From NCBI RefSeq assembly GCF_020520425.1, contig NC_079487.1:107108141-107172140 (forward strand): a stretch of DNA of 64,000 nucleotides. The letters are read 5' to 3'. Positions 33,801-47,472 of the stretch are shown here, piece after piece. The position numbers and the translations under genes were made by a program. Position 1 is the first letter of the stretch; each line of letters begins with the position of its first letter. The notes under the pieces were generated by a model that did not search any database, was not told where the DNA came from, and saw nothing but the letters and a program-made list of their open reading frames with translations. The stretch comes from Spinacia oleracea (lineage: Eukaryota; Streptophyta; Magnoliopsida; Caryophyllales; Amaranthaceae).

Positions 33801-36800
33801 AACTATACTGTGTTCATTAGGCTCTGTTCTGTTCGAATTATTTTGACTTATTTCAGACAAAATAAGTTCAGATAAAATAAGTTTTTTTCAGGCATTTTTA
33901 CGCACAGATGAGTCCATTTCAGACAAAATAAGTTTATTCCAAATAAAATAAGTTCACCTAAGTTCAGATAAGTTAAGATAATATAATTTAAGACAAAATA
34001 AGTCGAATAGAGTGGAGCCTATATTTTTCTTGTACTGTACGATTACATAATCAAGTTTATTTGTTTGCAGAGTCAACTTGGGGGTAAACTCTTGATTTTC
34101 CAAAATACATTGCCTTCTATTGGATTAGGTCGGTTGAGATTACGAGGTGAGGACCCTCGGGTATATGGAACTGATAAAGAAGCTTCTTTGAGAGTACCAG
34201 AAGATCCATTCTATAAGCAAATGGCAGCTGAATGTACAAAGTACCAGATAGGAATTAACGTCTACGCGTTCAGTGACAAGTACACAGATATAGCTTCATT
34301 AGGTAGGAGCTATTCCTTATTGTACACATATCTGCGTCATTGTCTTTCTCCTCCCCCCGCCCTCCTCCTAGAATGCCATCCAACTTCTAGTTTCTGTAGT
34401 TTAACTCTTGCCACTATTCTTTAGAAAACAACACAAAATGCCTGTTTTATTTACTAGACAGCATTCAAGTGCTACTAGTTTTTAGCAACTAGCAGTCCTG
34501 TAAGGCTTGCACTGTTAATTTGACGTTATTTTATAAACTATAGCGATACAGGAGGAAAAAAAATTCTTTAAGGTAATTTCAGGATTTGACAAAATTTTAT
34601 GACTTGGATAGATTTTAGCTCATTATCCTATTGTCTTGTTTACTTTAAATATCAATTGCAGTTAGCTTAATTCCTTCTTTATGTTTTTGTTTGGAAAATC
34701 TGGTGTTAAGGTGCTTCAAACAGTTTCACACACTATATTTGCCGTTGTGATCATCCCGTAAATTACTTTCCCGTTCTTGGAGAACAAACCTTAATGTAAT
34801 CAGTCTGTTTTTAGGTTTTTTTTTTGGCCTATCCAACAATGTGCGAATGGTTATATTAGGGGTGCAATGATATTTTTTATATATTTCAAATGTACCCTTA
34901 TCAATTGTACTTCTTTACATAATTTATTGGTTGCAATTTTGGGGTGAACCAGGGTTGTTAATGCTTAGATTTTATGTTCCAAATGTATCCTTCATATAGA
35001 GAACTTTGAAATGGCTGCATACATTATGGAATGGAGGGAGTAGCTCTCAAGGCGGATGAATAAGTTATGTTACTGCTAGATTATACTCCGTATTATGGTT
35101 AAAGTGATCTGATGTAGTTAAGCTGAATTAAAAAAAGGAGTAAGATGAGAAATTTCAGATCCAAATGTATATTAGGAGTTTGTTTGAATTTTTATTTTTT
35201 GAAAGCAAGAGAGATTATATTAATAACCTGAAACTGGTTAAAAACTAGGCAGAAAGAGACCAAAGCAATCCAGCAAAGAGAGCAAAGGAAACCAACTGCC
35301 AAAAACAGCAAGACTCAACAACCTGAGTCTGAACAACCCTACAACTAGCTATAGAGCATACAACCAGTTCCTATCTGACTCATTGATTCAGTTATGACTT
35401 ATGACAAACTTTCTGTATTCTGTGTTTAACATCAAATTTTAAATACTGAACTATAGAAGCTGCTGTTGGGACAGCCCCCTCCCAAACTGAGTCGTTCCTT
35501 GCTCTCCAAATTTGATAAACTAACCCTGCAACAGCTGCATAGATGACCTTGCTCTTGAAAGCATTTCTGCAGTATCTCCTTGTCCAATTGAGGACATGTA
35601 ACACATTCTTCCCGTTGAGAGTAATACCCAACCAGTCTGAAACATCAAGCAAGCAACCATAGCTGTAGGAGCAATCAAAGAAAAGATGACTACTGGTTTC
35701 TGGACCAGTACCACAGATAGCACATAGGTTGTCAGACCCAATGCCATAATTAAACAGTCTAGCTTTAGTTTTGTGTCTGTCCAACAAAGCCAACCAGAGA
35801 GAGAATCTGTGTTTAGGGAGAGACATCCTGTTCCAGATGTACCTAGACCAGTATAGAGTTCCTGTTTGCATGCACAGCTTGGTATATATATTCTTAATTT
35901 AGTAGGTAGGACTCGTAGGAGTGGTGAGCCAAGCAGTGCCATGTAACTTGTCATTACGAAGACTTTTTTTATATAGCCTTGTCATCATATAATATTAATC
36001 TAGTTATGACTAAGGTGACCAGATAGAATCTCCAAGTCAAGACTGAAGAACCTGTTGGCAACTGCACTCATGTGTTCAGCTGACAAGTCTTCTATTTTAG
36101 GAGCAATAAGTAAATGTTGGTCTCGGTACAAATTAAACTCTTCAACTCTGCTTCAGGAGTGACTTGACTGGGAGTTTGAGTTAAGCCCTGGTCTAGCAAT
36201 TAGCTGCTTCCCTGTAGTTTTGAGTTTTTGACTTATTTGACAGCAGAAGCAATGAACCCCAGATCATCATAGCTAATCACAGTACTCGGTCAACGGTAAT
36301 TTCAGTGAAGAGGCATATTGAAATTTGTATGATATCTTCTCTAGTATTCGGAAATTGGACTTTGTTTCATTTGACGTCGTGTAATGTTTCCTTGAAAATT
36401 AAATCAGCTACCAGCATCATAGATATATTGTACGTTAAGGCTAAACTTTCCACCTATATGTAGGAACACTTTCCAAGTACACTGGTGGCCAAGTGTACTA
36501 CTACCCCAGTTTCAGGTCAACCATTCACGCCGACAAATTGAGACATGAATTGGCGAGAGACCTCACCAGGGAGACTGCTTGGGAGGCTGTTATGCGCATT
36601 AGATGTGGGAAAGGTTGGTTTATGTTTTATTATTTTACATGCATATTCAATTCCGTTGTACTTATTTCACTCTTCTGATCATTGACTTGGTATTCTCACT
36701 TTAAATAAAATCTTTAATTTGTAGGTGTAAAGTTCAATTCTTATCATGGCAACTTCATGTTGAGGTCCACTGATTTGATAGCACTTCCTGCTGTGGACTG

Positions 36801-39800
36801 TGATAAAGCTTTTGCCATGCAGTTAGGCCTGGAAGAGACATTACTGACAACTCAGACTGTGTACTTCCAAGTTGCGTTGCTGTATCCTTCAATCTTTGGA
36901 TTTAGATGTTTAATATCAACTTTTATGGGAGTAGTTTGTTTTTCAGACTGGGAACATTTTTAGAATTGGTATTTTCATCTTATAATAATGAAATTATCAA
37001 CTCTAGCGTCCGCGTGATGCCTCCATTATGGAAGTTGTGTCTTCTCTTGTCATTTACTGGGAAACTCTACTTCACCTGCTTCTGTTTGCATCTTGTTGGT
37101 AATGTGTATATGTTTTGTCTGGGAGAGGGTTAGGGAAATAAAGTGTATTTTCCTTGACAATATCTAGATATACGGCATCATGTGGAGAAAGACGTATTAG
37201 AGTACACACAGCTGCTGCACCAGTGGTTTCTGATCTAGGAGAGATGTATCGTAGAGCTGATACTGGTGCCATAGTTTCAGTGCTTAGCCGGCTAGGTATA
37301 GTAAAATGTCCTCTTTTTGTGGTTCTACTTGTCCATTAAACATTGTTATTTTATTTCTTTTTTTTCGAGTTATGATTTGCTAAACATGTTTTTTTCACAG
37401 CAATTGAGAAAACTTTATCCAGTAAGCTGGAAGATGCAAGGTCTTATTTGCAAATGAAGATTGTCAAGTCCCTAAAAGAATACCGTAACTTGTATGCGGT
37501 ACAACATCGGTTGGCTGGAAGGATGATTTATCCAGAATCATTGAAGTATTTGCCTTCGTATGGTTTAGCACTTTCTAAATCAATGCCTCTTCGTGGAGGG
37601 CATGCAGATGCTCTACTAGATGAGCGCTGTGCAGTTGGGTCAACAATGATGACTTTGCCTGTTAAAAGTCTGTTAAAGTTTTTGTATCCTAGCTTGATTC
37701 GTGTGGATGAGTTTCTATTAAAGGTATTTTCGAGCAAATTGCGGAAGTTAGGATATTGCATAATGCTGTTGATTTAGTCAATATCTAAGCCCACACATCC
37801 ATGTCTTTTCTATAGGCATCTTCTCCGGACGCAGATCTCAAGAATGTTGAAAAACGCCTACCTCTAACGGCAGAAAGCTTAGATGCCAGAGGCGTTTTTA
37901 TTCTTGATGATGGGTTACGCTTTGTCATTTGGATTGGAAGAATGTTTCCTCCTGAGTTGGCTGCGAGTTTGAATATAGATTTTGCCTCCGATCTTTCACA
38001 GGTAATTTCTCACACTTTTGTTTATTATATTGCATTTAAAAACTATTCTCTCTGATTGTTTCTGATGAACTAGTCTCATTTGTGCTTGATTTTTAAAGTT
38101 GACTTTAGAAATTTGTATTACGTTTTGAGTGTGTTAACTGTGGGACCAAAATGATTTGATTGCACCACTGACCACTCTAGAGCTTAACAATTCTTTTGAA
38201 TGTTACTTTCGGTTTCTTGTAATTAGTCAGTTGGCTGAGTCTTTTGAAATTTTAATGCTTCGTATAAGAAGCATTTCACCAACTTCTTTTGTTTATTGTT
38301 TGAGTCTGTTATAAATCATTTCGTTATTGGACTAAAACATGTAAAGTTTTCATAAGGCCCAATTTCAACTCCTGGTTACGTAGCCCTGTGTCCCGTATTG
38401 GTAGCCAAGTCTAAGTAACATAACTTTTAACCAACAAAATGTCTTTGCACAAGTAATTTTTACATTTTATGACATTAGAAATGAGCTCTTGAAGCTAAAG
38501 AGAAGAGAACATTCATATTGTCTTCAGAAATAGCCATAAGTTATACTCTGTTCACAAAGAAATGGAGTATGAACAATTGAGATGGAATTTAATTTTGAAG
38601 TTGCGCTAGAAGCGTAGAAGTAATTTAACATAAATGAGTTCAATCCTTGAGTTACAAGTTTCAATTCTTTTCTTTATTATTATGAAAGAAAATGGGACAA
38701 ACGTATATTTTGAGCAGGAAAACTTTATTTTATATACCTGTTCAACTTGTATGACATGTTTTGCAACTTGTGACCTCTTTAGAATTTTATAGTTTATAGT
38801 GACTCTTTGTTACACGTTCTTGGCTGGTTTTTAATGTTTTTATTCTCTTATTTCCTCGGTCCCTGGCACTAGAAAGTGTGATCTTTTCTTGTAGTTGGTG
38901 ATTCAATTTGGACGTGGTTTGTTGACCTGTTTACCTGTCTTAACAAATGGGTAAAAATATGTCCATGTACCCAATCAATTCGGCTAGGCTAGGACGGCTA
39001 CTACTGAAACAAAGGGGTAATAAATGATGGTATGCTAATATGCTATGAGTATGCAGCCATGCAGGTGAAATATTGTTTAGGAGGATTGTTGGGAATCTGA
39101 GTGAGCATTGGTCTAGATGAATGCTTATAATGTGATACATCGTATAATTCTATTGACTTCACTCATGCGGATCAGCTGAGTGGCTGACAAATAAAATGTA
39201 TTATCCTATTTGATACACGCGTGCTTGATTGGCGATTTTTTATCTTTAACTGTAAGACTGGTTTTAGTACATCCAAACTAATATTAGGGTTTTGACCTAT
39301 GTTACTCCGATACTTCTCCGGACGATTGGTGTCGGTGTCGATACGACCCGACCCGCGACACGACACTCGACACGTGTCCGGGAAGGTGTGGACACCGGTG
39401 TCGGAAAAGGGTCCAAAATGCAGTGTCGGAATCAAAAAAAAAGAGAAAAAATTAAAAAATTGCCATTCAAGAAAACCCTAGATCTACAATTGAAGATCTT
39501 CGATAACGTTGTGAACCTCAATAGCATAGGGTTTTTACTCGCCCGAGTGGTGCGAGAACACCGGTGTGGTCGCCGGAAAAAATGGTGCTTGAAGGATTAA
39601 GATGTATATGTTTCTGTCGGGGATGAAAACAGTCATGCGAACAGAGCAATTGTGTTCTCTCTCCTCTCCCTTTCTCTCTCTTCCTTCTTATGTTATGGCG
39701 GCCAAATAAAAATGGGATGTATTCGGCCAGCATTGAGAAGATAAAGGAGTTCTAGGGCTGTATTAATTAATTGGTAGAAACAATTTTAGATTGGGCTAAA

Positions 39801-41036
39801 TAAGGCCCATCTTGTTTCATGTACGGTGGTTCATCATTTTAAACATTCCACTACTTTTTGTTATATTTTTTTGAGTGTACAACTGTCAGCCACCAGGCCC
39901 CCCACCATTCACCTTCCCCTTTCCTTTTTCCGTTTACCTTTTCCCTATACAAACACATTTTTCAACACTTTTTTACTAATATAAAAACTATGTTTTATTT
40001 TTATATAAAGTGTCGTTTTTTTTATCCGACACTTTGTATGGGAGCCGTGTCTAAAAAATAAGTCAAGACACTCCTTTGACCGTGTCGGAGTGTCTACAAA
40101 TGTTTGGATCGGAGTGTCAGACACTCTGACACCTTGTCGGACACGACACCGACACCCGTGTCTGAGTAACATAGGCTTTGACGATTCGATGTTGGTGAAG
40201 ATCCCACCTTAAATTGTCGGATTTTTTAGAAACCTCAACGGAATGGATTCTAAGCTTCTGGGTGTTGTCCCATAGATTATCACACATCACACATTTGGAA
40301 CCATGAGAAGGTTTAACCAAGTTTGTCAATTATGTTTTTTATTGATTCGCTCATGCAGTCATGCTGGAGTTAAAGCTGTTCTTGTCGGTTAAAGAACACT
40401 TTGCTATCATGGATTTCAGAAACTTGTGTCGACTTGTAGCTGTGTCGACCCTAGTAGGTAGCATATTCTTAATTATTCTGCCATCAAATTTTCTTATCCA
40501 GGATTGTACAATGTCTTTTGGAATACTTCACGTCAGTCCCCCCCCCCCCCCCTCCCCGAAACAGGGGGTTGTCATAGACGAAGTATATTGTTAATGATTT
40601 GGGTAGGATTGCTTCTTTTATTGAGAACTGCTGCGCCTTCCTTGTAATTTCTTGGCACTTGTCTCTGTGGTGGGTCGATCTTTCTTTCAATAGCTATTTG
40701 AATTTGTCGCTTGAATTTATGCTGCAGTGCTGCTATTTGTAGTCTATAAATAATATGCTTCAGGAGCCAAGCGACCACTGTGGCCTTACATGTTCTCTAA
40801 ATTATCAGGTTAATGGAAGTAATAATGAAATGTCAAGGAGGCTAATGGGGCTACTTAAGAAACTGAGAGAAAGTGATCCTGCTTATTATCAGTTTTGCCA
40901 TCTTGTAAGACAAGGTGAACAACCCAAAGAAGGGTTTTATGTTCTGTCGAATCTTATTGAGGATCAGACAGCTGGTACAAATGGCTATGTTGACTGGATT
41001 GCACAAATCCACCGGCAGGTCCAGCAAAATGCATAA
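30883..41036 (+). CDS. SEC24A: SEC24 (COPII coat cargo-binding subunit), 12 coding exons
   Basis: Exons: 30883-31824, 31949-32087, 32514-32704, 33322-33429, 33539-33742, 34071-34302, 36464-36613, 36725-36881, 37168-37295, 37401-37723, 37816-38001 and 40809-41036. Phases agree and the sum is 2988 nt (995 residues). The N-terminal third is Pro/Gln-rich with ten [12 protein letters not shown] repeats. The Sec23/24 zinc finger is C330-x2-C333 ... C352-x2-C355. The trunk follows ([37 protein letters not shown]), then the beta-sandwich and helical parts ([20 protein letters not shown]), and a C-terminal gelsolin-like domain ending at the family's HRQVQQN. It partners SEC23 at ER exit sites and selects cargo. 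One intron is GC-AG. The ATG at 30883 is the first after an in-frame stop, but an open +1 frame just upstream looks like more SEC24 N-terminus, so the true start may be further up. Confidence 0.95.
31291..31530 (+). repeat. 24-bp coding tandem repeat in SEC24, ten copies
   Basis: cctccgcaaccttatgctca-type units repeat in frame every 24 bp and encode PPQP(Y/F)AQG ten times. The units are close to identical. Confidence 0.95.
33820..34019. mobile_element. MITE in a SEC24 intron
   Basis: GGCTCTGTTCTGTTCGAATTA and the inverted TAAGTCGAATAGAGTGGAGCC form the ends around repeated aaaataagttc motifs. Target duplication unclear. Confidence 0.6.
35170..35965 (-). mobile_element. 5'-truncated LINE (L1-type) in a SEC24 intron
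   Basis: Reading on the minus strand, the end of a LINE ORF2 is followed by a 3' UTR and a short A-rich tail near 35190. It lies antisense inside SEC24 intron 7 (34303-36463). I found no clear target duplication. Confidence 0.75.
35392..35871 (-). pseudogene. LINE ORF2 C-terminus, zf-RVT domain
   Basis: 159 codons with the reverse-transcriptase zinc-binding domain: [36 protein letters not shown], then [18 protein letters not shown]. In a whole LINE this region follows the reverse transcriptase and binds RNA. The endonuclease and polymerase parts are missing, so the fragment is dead. Confidence 0.88.
39297..40174. mobile_element. TIR element in SEC24 intron 12
   Basis: Ends CTATGTTACTCCG and inverted CTATGTTACTCAG, extended by GTGTCGGTGTCG-type repeats in both arms. 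The flanks GTTTTGAC and GCTTTGAC match at 7 of 8 bases, suggesting a hAT- or MULE-type 8-9 bp duplication. 878 bp, no transposase. Confidence 0.78.
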
Positions 41037-41153
41037 TAAGAAGATGTATAAGGTTTGTCTGGCTATTTCATGTTTGCTTGTATCGTTTTTCTCCTTTTCA
41101 TCTCTATCTCAAGTTTCCTCAAGCTTTTCCCAGTCTCCTACCTTTTTCAGTAA

Positions 41154-41159
41154 AATAAA
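41154..41159 (+). terminator. Candidate poly(A) signal of SEC24
   Basis: AATAAA 118 bp after the SEC24 stop codon. This is a sequence match only. Confidence 0.45.
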
Positions 41160-41421
41160 ATGACAATGCACCTTTTGGTTTGTCTATTGATATGCTATTT
41201 CCTTGGTGGTTTAACACTTACTTGCTCTTTTGCTGCCTACCTAGCACAAAATGATGCTCTCGAAAGAACATATAGTTGAATATAAAGGACCATATCTCAG
41301 CTTCATTCGTACAAGTCATAAAAAACATGCTTTTCAAAATAAAACATTTTGGTACTGTGAATAGAACATTAACCGGGAGCGTAATGGAAAATTGCACATC
41401 ATGCTCCTGTGTGAACTGTGT

Positions 41422-42235
41422 AGGGCTGAGCATCATCACGTTTCGGATTGGATTTCTGAATCCGAAATTTGTCATATAATGTCTGTATCCGATCTGATTG
41501 AAGTTTTTGGATCAGATACTAATGAATATCCGGTATCCAATTTTTTCTTTGTTCAATGCATGGCGTAGCATTTACTCATTTTGCATACTTCTCTTATTTA
41601 TAGAAAACAACTACTAATGTCTCATATCATTTGTTAAAACAACACATTGCTTTTATTTGGTAACCATGTGCAATTCATCACATAACTAGGAGAGAGAAAA
41701 TATAAATATATGTGCAAAAACCACAAACCTACACAAAATTAAAATTTTACAACAAATAAATTGAAGGAAAAATAAATGGCACTTGGCTTTCTAGCTTTAG
41801 TGGACGAAGAATAAAGAAATAGAGGAAAATGGTAGATGGCGTGAAACTTGGGCTCTAAAGTTCAGAGAGAGAGAAAGGGTGGGGTGGGGCCGTGGGGGGG
41901 AATGGCAGATGGCGTGAAATTTAGGCTCTAAAGGTCAGAGAGAGAGAGGGGGGGGTGGAAAGTGGTAGGTTTTTCATTTTTGGAGTTACAGGAGAGAAAA
42001 AGATGACAAGTTGAGAACACAGTGGAGTAATGTGAAATTAGCAGGCCGCAGAGTTGGGCCATTTGGGTTATATTTGATATTCGTCCCAAAATAGCCCCAT
42101 TTCGGATAATTTGTCTGATATATGATCCCCGGAATCAAAAATCAATATCCAAAATGGTATTTGATATCCTTTTTTTATAAAAAATCAGATCGGTACAGTT
42201 CGGGTTTTTGTTTCCTTATACTTCTGCTCAGCCCT
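41422..42235. mobile_element. hAT-like non-autonomous element
   Basis: Ends AGGGCTGAGCATC and inverted AGGGCTGAGCAGA. The flanks AACTGTGT (41414-41421) and ACTTGTGT (42236-42243) agree at 7 of 8 bases. The interior has a tandem GA-rich duplication near 41835-41960 and no transposase ORF. Confidence 0.78.
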
Positions 42236-42728
42236 ACTTGTGTGTAGAATGTAGCAATTGGTCTACTTAATTCTGAGAATGATCTCTCTTAGCTAACATA
42301 TTTGTCATCGTGAAAAATTTGTTCTGGCTGGCTGCTGCTTTAGTTGATTATCAAATTGTATACGTTACTCCATATAATATTACGGAATATTTGTTATTAA
42401 AAGTGGTGAAGATGTGGGATTGTAAATTTGTTTGACCTACAAGCTTGTTTTCTGCCACAGTGACCCTTAGTATCTACTTTGTTGTATATACAAACTTATG
42501 CCTTTTTGTATTTAACCCCCATTCCATAATACTGCACAGCTAGGGAGGGAGTGGTTTCAGAATAGCTTTAGCTGCAGTTACTGAATATATTTTTCAGTAC
42601 TGTTGTTACTTTCTGGGGATAATGACTTCAATCTCTATCATCTTGGTCAGTTGGATAGTCATACTAGAAGAATGTAGCCTCTCTTCATGACCTTTTGGAG
42701 AGATCCATTCAAGCACTTGATTCTCTAA

Positions 42729-43048
42729 GGCTCCGTTTGGTAGGGCGTAAAACGTTTTCATGGAAAACGATTTTTCCCTTTTCAATCATTTTACGTTGTT
42801 TGGTTGGGTAAGGGATGTAAAACAAATTTCCATGACTCCCTCAAAGGTGGAAAACCCTTTTCCATTTTCCTTCTTTCCTCCTTACCTCCCTCTCCTTTCT
42901 TCCCCTCAATTTTCACCATCTTCACCCATTTTCCTTTAAGTTACCAAACAAAGGAAAACTAGTTTGGAATTATGTTTTCCCTTGGAAAATGTTTTCCATG
43001 GAAAATCATTTTACAATGAAAATGTTTTACGTCCTACCAAACGGAGCC
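42729..43048. mobile_element. Tourist-like (PIF/Harbinger) MITE
   Basis: GGCTCCGTTTGGTAGGGCGT and the inverted end CTACCAAACGGAGCC, with TAA on each side (42726-42728 and 43049-43051). 320 bp that folds back along much of its length. Confidence 0.92.
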
Positions 43049-43051
43049 TAA

Positions 43052-45404
43052 GATTTCCAAATTATGATGTTAGAAATTGAAATGTTTTCAGCAATTCTCT
43101 AACCTTTGCAAGCATGACGAATAATATTCGGGGTTCAATAGGAGAAAGTGTTGTCTCAAATTCGAACCGAACCTAGATTTGATTGGTTTTGTGTTGTTTA
43201 TCCTGCTAGGGCATTGACTAATCATTAATCCTATTGCTGAATTCATGCTGGAATTTCACTTCTTCACATACTTACTTTCACCTCCCCTCAACCCCATCTC
43301 CCCAACCCAAAATATGAAGAAAAAAGAAACCAAACTTGTGTTAGGTTTAAGTTTCTGAACCCAGGTTCTGATCATGCAGGATGTGTCATATGACAAGAGA
43401 TCAATTTTCAGTGTAACAACTTGCACATCATGGTTAATATGGACTCTACGACATGAGTCCTCAGGAAGCGCTGCTACATGCTCCTCTCAAGAAAGCGAGA
43501 ATATGTTGGAGGTACACGTAACAGGCTGAGATTTTGTGAACAAATTCTTTTTTATTCTTGTTAATTTATTATTAGGAAAGTTGTACTTTAGGGAGATCAT
43601 AATTTGTTTTTTGCTTTTTTTCTTCTTCCAGAAGTTGTAAGCAGAATTTTCTTTTCTTTTGCTTTTAGGAAGCACATATATTTCCTATTTTGTGTGATCA
43701 TATCTTCTTATCTTGTTGGCTTCCTCAACATTGGCCTCTTGTTTTAAAGGGTGTTGTGAGTTGTGACATACAATAAATGTATTAACAATTTTCTCTTTTC
43801 TTCAAGGCCTGTTACTGAAATCGTTCGGTCTTATAACAGTATTTTCGTTCATTCCCCTAAACATCGTCTCTTACGCCCGTTCACCTACGAGCACTTTACT
43901 CCCAGGTGTAACTTCAATACAATTATTTGAAGTACGTCCGTACTTGCAATCTACAAGTTCATTTATGCTTTGAATTTGAATTTGAATAAGAGATTTATTA
44001 GGGAAACTGAGGAAATCCATAATATAGGTTCGTTAATAAAAAATAAAAATTTCGTAGCATATTGATCGTGTATTCGTGTTCATAAACTTGCGCCGTGCCG
44101 TGCTAATCCGCTAGCAGAGGCATATTTGGCACAGGAAGGTGGCAGCCGCCGGCCTGCCAGGACTAGCAACCTTACCATAAGCCATAAGGTAGATGTTAAA
44201 ATTGTTAATGCATAGATAGGACTATAACCAAAAGCTAGCTCAGAACTTGTAGCATAAGTGGACCTGTTTTCGTATGTGTAATTATTGAAGGCATATTTTC
44301 ACTGAAACTTGACAAAGGCTCAAAACAAGAACAATAACATCCATGTCTTCTTTTTTTGCAAATTGAAGCTTTAGGACTTGTCCTTTTTTTATATATATAT
44401 AAGCTGGCATACAATACATACATACGTAGTATATGTTACTCCGTGACCATTTATGATTTATATAATATTGTAAAACACCAACCAAATTAGTGTTTGCCTT
44501 TATTTAGCTTAGGATGCCTTTCCAGTATACTCCGTACTCAGTTATTTAATTTTATTATACAACCGGTTGTACCATTTGCTTTCTAAATGAGAAAAAAATA
44601 TTGTTGGTGGTACCATGTATGAGCCTCTATATTGCCACTCATTTTTATCCAACTAGACATGAATAGGGGGAAAAAATATTGTACCAAGTACTCCATATAT
44701 GTTTGGATGTCTTTGGGTATCATTGTTAATTGGTAATGAAAATAGTATGTTATCAAATTTTCACATGTTCCCAATTGAAATCACATTTGTTTTAACTCGA
44801 GGAGAAACTACAATAGTAACTTTAATTATCCACATTGCCTTAATTATCTACAATTATTATTTAAAAAATTAATGCCTGAATTAAAATTACAACGCTCTCA
44901 AAAAATAACAGAGATCCTTTGTCTCATATTGGATTCACCAACTAGCATAAAAATACCCAGACTGTTCCTAAGAATCTGTACTAATTTTGAGTCTCATAGT
45001 AGTATGATTGTAGCTGTTGAAGCGTCTAAATTTGAAAAGGTAGGACACGATTTGAGAGTTGGTCTTGCTTCAAAGATACTCCACAAGTGTTAGTGGGGGC
45101 ATTGCATGGTCATCAAGGATTCACAAGAAACACTCTTTTTCATGCACAAATATAGCCCTTAATTGTAAACAAGCAAGACCCCATGCATGGCCCCCAATAC
45201 CCCATCATAGCATGAACTAGGAAATTTATCAAGAGAATTGCTCCTACAGCTACTTGTATGTCTCGACTCTCGAGAGCCAGCTTGCTAGGAAGCTAGGTAG
45301 TTGATAACTTGATATAGAGATATATATTATGCGCGTTGAAATAAGTTTATAAAGATTACGACATTACCATACATTATGATGATACGAGTATAAGCCTATC
45401 CTTT
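43052..45404. other. Intergenic, nothing firm
   Basis: AT-rich, with short ORFs only. The stretch 43360-43500 has a slightly more coding-like base composition but gives no recognisable protein. Confidence 0.4.
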
Positions 45405-45545
45405 TTTTTTGGGTGTGTATGATCGAGCCACAATGGCAGTATAAACTACAAATGGGGCGGGGGATTCGAATATGTGACTTATTGTACACATGCCCTCATC
45501 TAAGTCAACATGCACATCATTGGTATAAACCTTAATGAGTCGTAA
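45405..45545 (-). repeat. SINE-like repeat, copy 1
   Basis: A poly-T start followed by gggtgtgtatgatcgagccac resembles 58534-58680 in the same orientation. On the minus strand TTCGAATCCC looks like a pol III box B near the other end. It fits a tRNA-derived SINE with a poly(A) tail. Confidence 0.45.
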
Positions 45546-47371
45546 GAATAATTGTAACGTTGTATATGGAGTAAGGATATCGCATTGATCTAGATTTGTT
45601 TAGGCCACCCGAGTTATATTAGATATATGATTAAAAACAAATTAAATAACAAGTATACATAATCTTATTGAACTTGATTTATCAATAATGGAATAATATA
45701 ATTAAGCTTCTGTTCACTTGTGATCTTTATCAAATCTATTATTCTTCTTCTGTACACTTTACAGAGATTTGATGTTCTTGGCACCGAAAATTCGACTGAT
45801 TTTTAGCTCCAAAACAAAAAATCGATTGCTTTTCTGGTTGTTGGCATTGAAAAATATTTGGTTAGATGTACACATTAACTTATTCACCAATAAGATTTGA
45901 CCAAATGGTTAAAATTGAGGGTCTGTGTATAATATGTCAGATAAATTTGAATCCACGTGTAATTTATATTGCCATTGTGGCTCATTAATTCATATAAGAA
46001 AAACATTATGTGGTTACTTACTCCCTTCATTTCATCCTAGTACTACGTATGATTTAATAGTCGCTTAGGAAAACCCTTGTTGTTATGTGAAACTTGAGCG
46101 ACAAAGAAAGATACAGAAGGGTGGAAAATCCCGTACGTGCTAAGTAAGGGTGCATTATTGTACACTATTCACATGAAATTGATATAACTTTGTACAATGT
46201 AACGCAAGTACGTACTATTATTTCACTATTGATGTTGCATCAAATGATTAAATGGACGGATAAAGCTTCTGAATTCCTTTCTATCATTGTATGTATTATT
46301 GTACTATAACTTCCCAAAACAGCACAAACTAACTTCATTTACACTTTTTAAATGACACCGTACGGAGTAGTTTGACGGGGAAAGGCCGAAAGGGTAACAA
46401 ACTAACGAAAGCTATACCTAGCAACGCTCCCTAAGTTATCGGGGTTATCAGATATAATCCGAGATATTCTTAGTGCTTGTTTGATTAACATTTTAGAGTA
46501 CGAAAAATACAAATTCTCGAGAATTTACATGTTAAGTTGACAACAAAGAGTGGAAATAGAAGTTAAGATTTATGAGAATTAGAACTTACCACAAAAAACA
46601 AGTTAAAATAAACTACCAAGCCACCTCCTTAGTCAATTAAATATCATGCAAAGTTCATCTAGACAATATAATAGAAGAAATTTCCTCAAAATTGTGTATG
46701 AGAATTAATTTCCAATGAAATGTAACCTCCCATACGCAAAGAAAAAAAAAACCTTATGTAAACTTGTATTTCTGTGAGAATGAACTTTTTTATAAACTTG
46801 ATGCTAAGCTTGAGGATGTACATTAAATTAACCGAAATACCAATAAGGTCTTGGTCAGAGCTTGTGTACAATATGCCACAAATTCGAATCCTCCCTCTTA
46901 TATTTGAAATTTGTATTACACTTACTGCTCGTTCAAACAAAAAAAAGTTGAAAAATTATTATATTAACCCAATTTACTATTAAAATAAATCCTCCATAAT
47001 TCCTCTCAACAACACCACATAAAATATTTTGTTCACATGTAATTAATTACAAGATTGCACTAGTAACGTAGTCAAGTGGCCAATGTAGTTAAAAAAATAG
47101 TGATACAAAATAAGACAACTAAGGCTACTAAGCTATAGCTAGTATGTAATGTAAGGTGATATTCTAGTAACAAACTAAAGACCCTACAATTTCCACTTAT
47201 ATTATTTTGGTTAGAAATTACAATTTCCACTCCTTTAAACTTTGAACATATTATTTCCAAGTGTTACTAAAGGACCATCCTATCACATGGGTACTAATTA
47301 ATTTTTTTACACAAACATACAAACACATCCAACTCATTCATTTTCAACCCTAGCTTCTCCACAATTTCCCC
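45546..47371. other. Intergenic and promoter side of the proline-rich protein gene
   Basis: No gene seen up to the TATA box at 47372. Confidence 0.4.
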
Positions 47372-47380
47372 TTTATAAAC
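47372..47380 (+). promoter_or_regulatory. TATA box of the proline-rich protein gene
   Basis: TTTATAAAC about 100 bp before the start codon, followed by a CA/CT-rich leader, a usual plant promoter layout. Confidence 0.65.
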
Positions 47381-47472
47381 ACAACACCCCCTTACTCCCT
47401 TTCTTGCTCCACCAACAACCCTAAACAAACCTCCCTAGCTAGCTTACCTCAAACTTAAGATTACAAACTCTC

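Noticed and set aside
39292..39600. Overlapping ORFs with Arg/Thr-rich products
   Set aside because: They lie in the inverted-repeat arm of the intronic TIR element and come from gtgtcgg-type repeats.
43360..43500. Possible extra exon after SEC24
   Set aside because: SEC24 already ends with its family C-terminus at 41036, and no reading frame here matches anything known.
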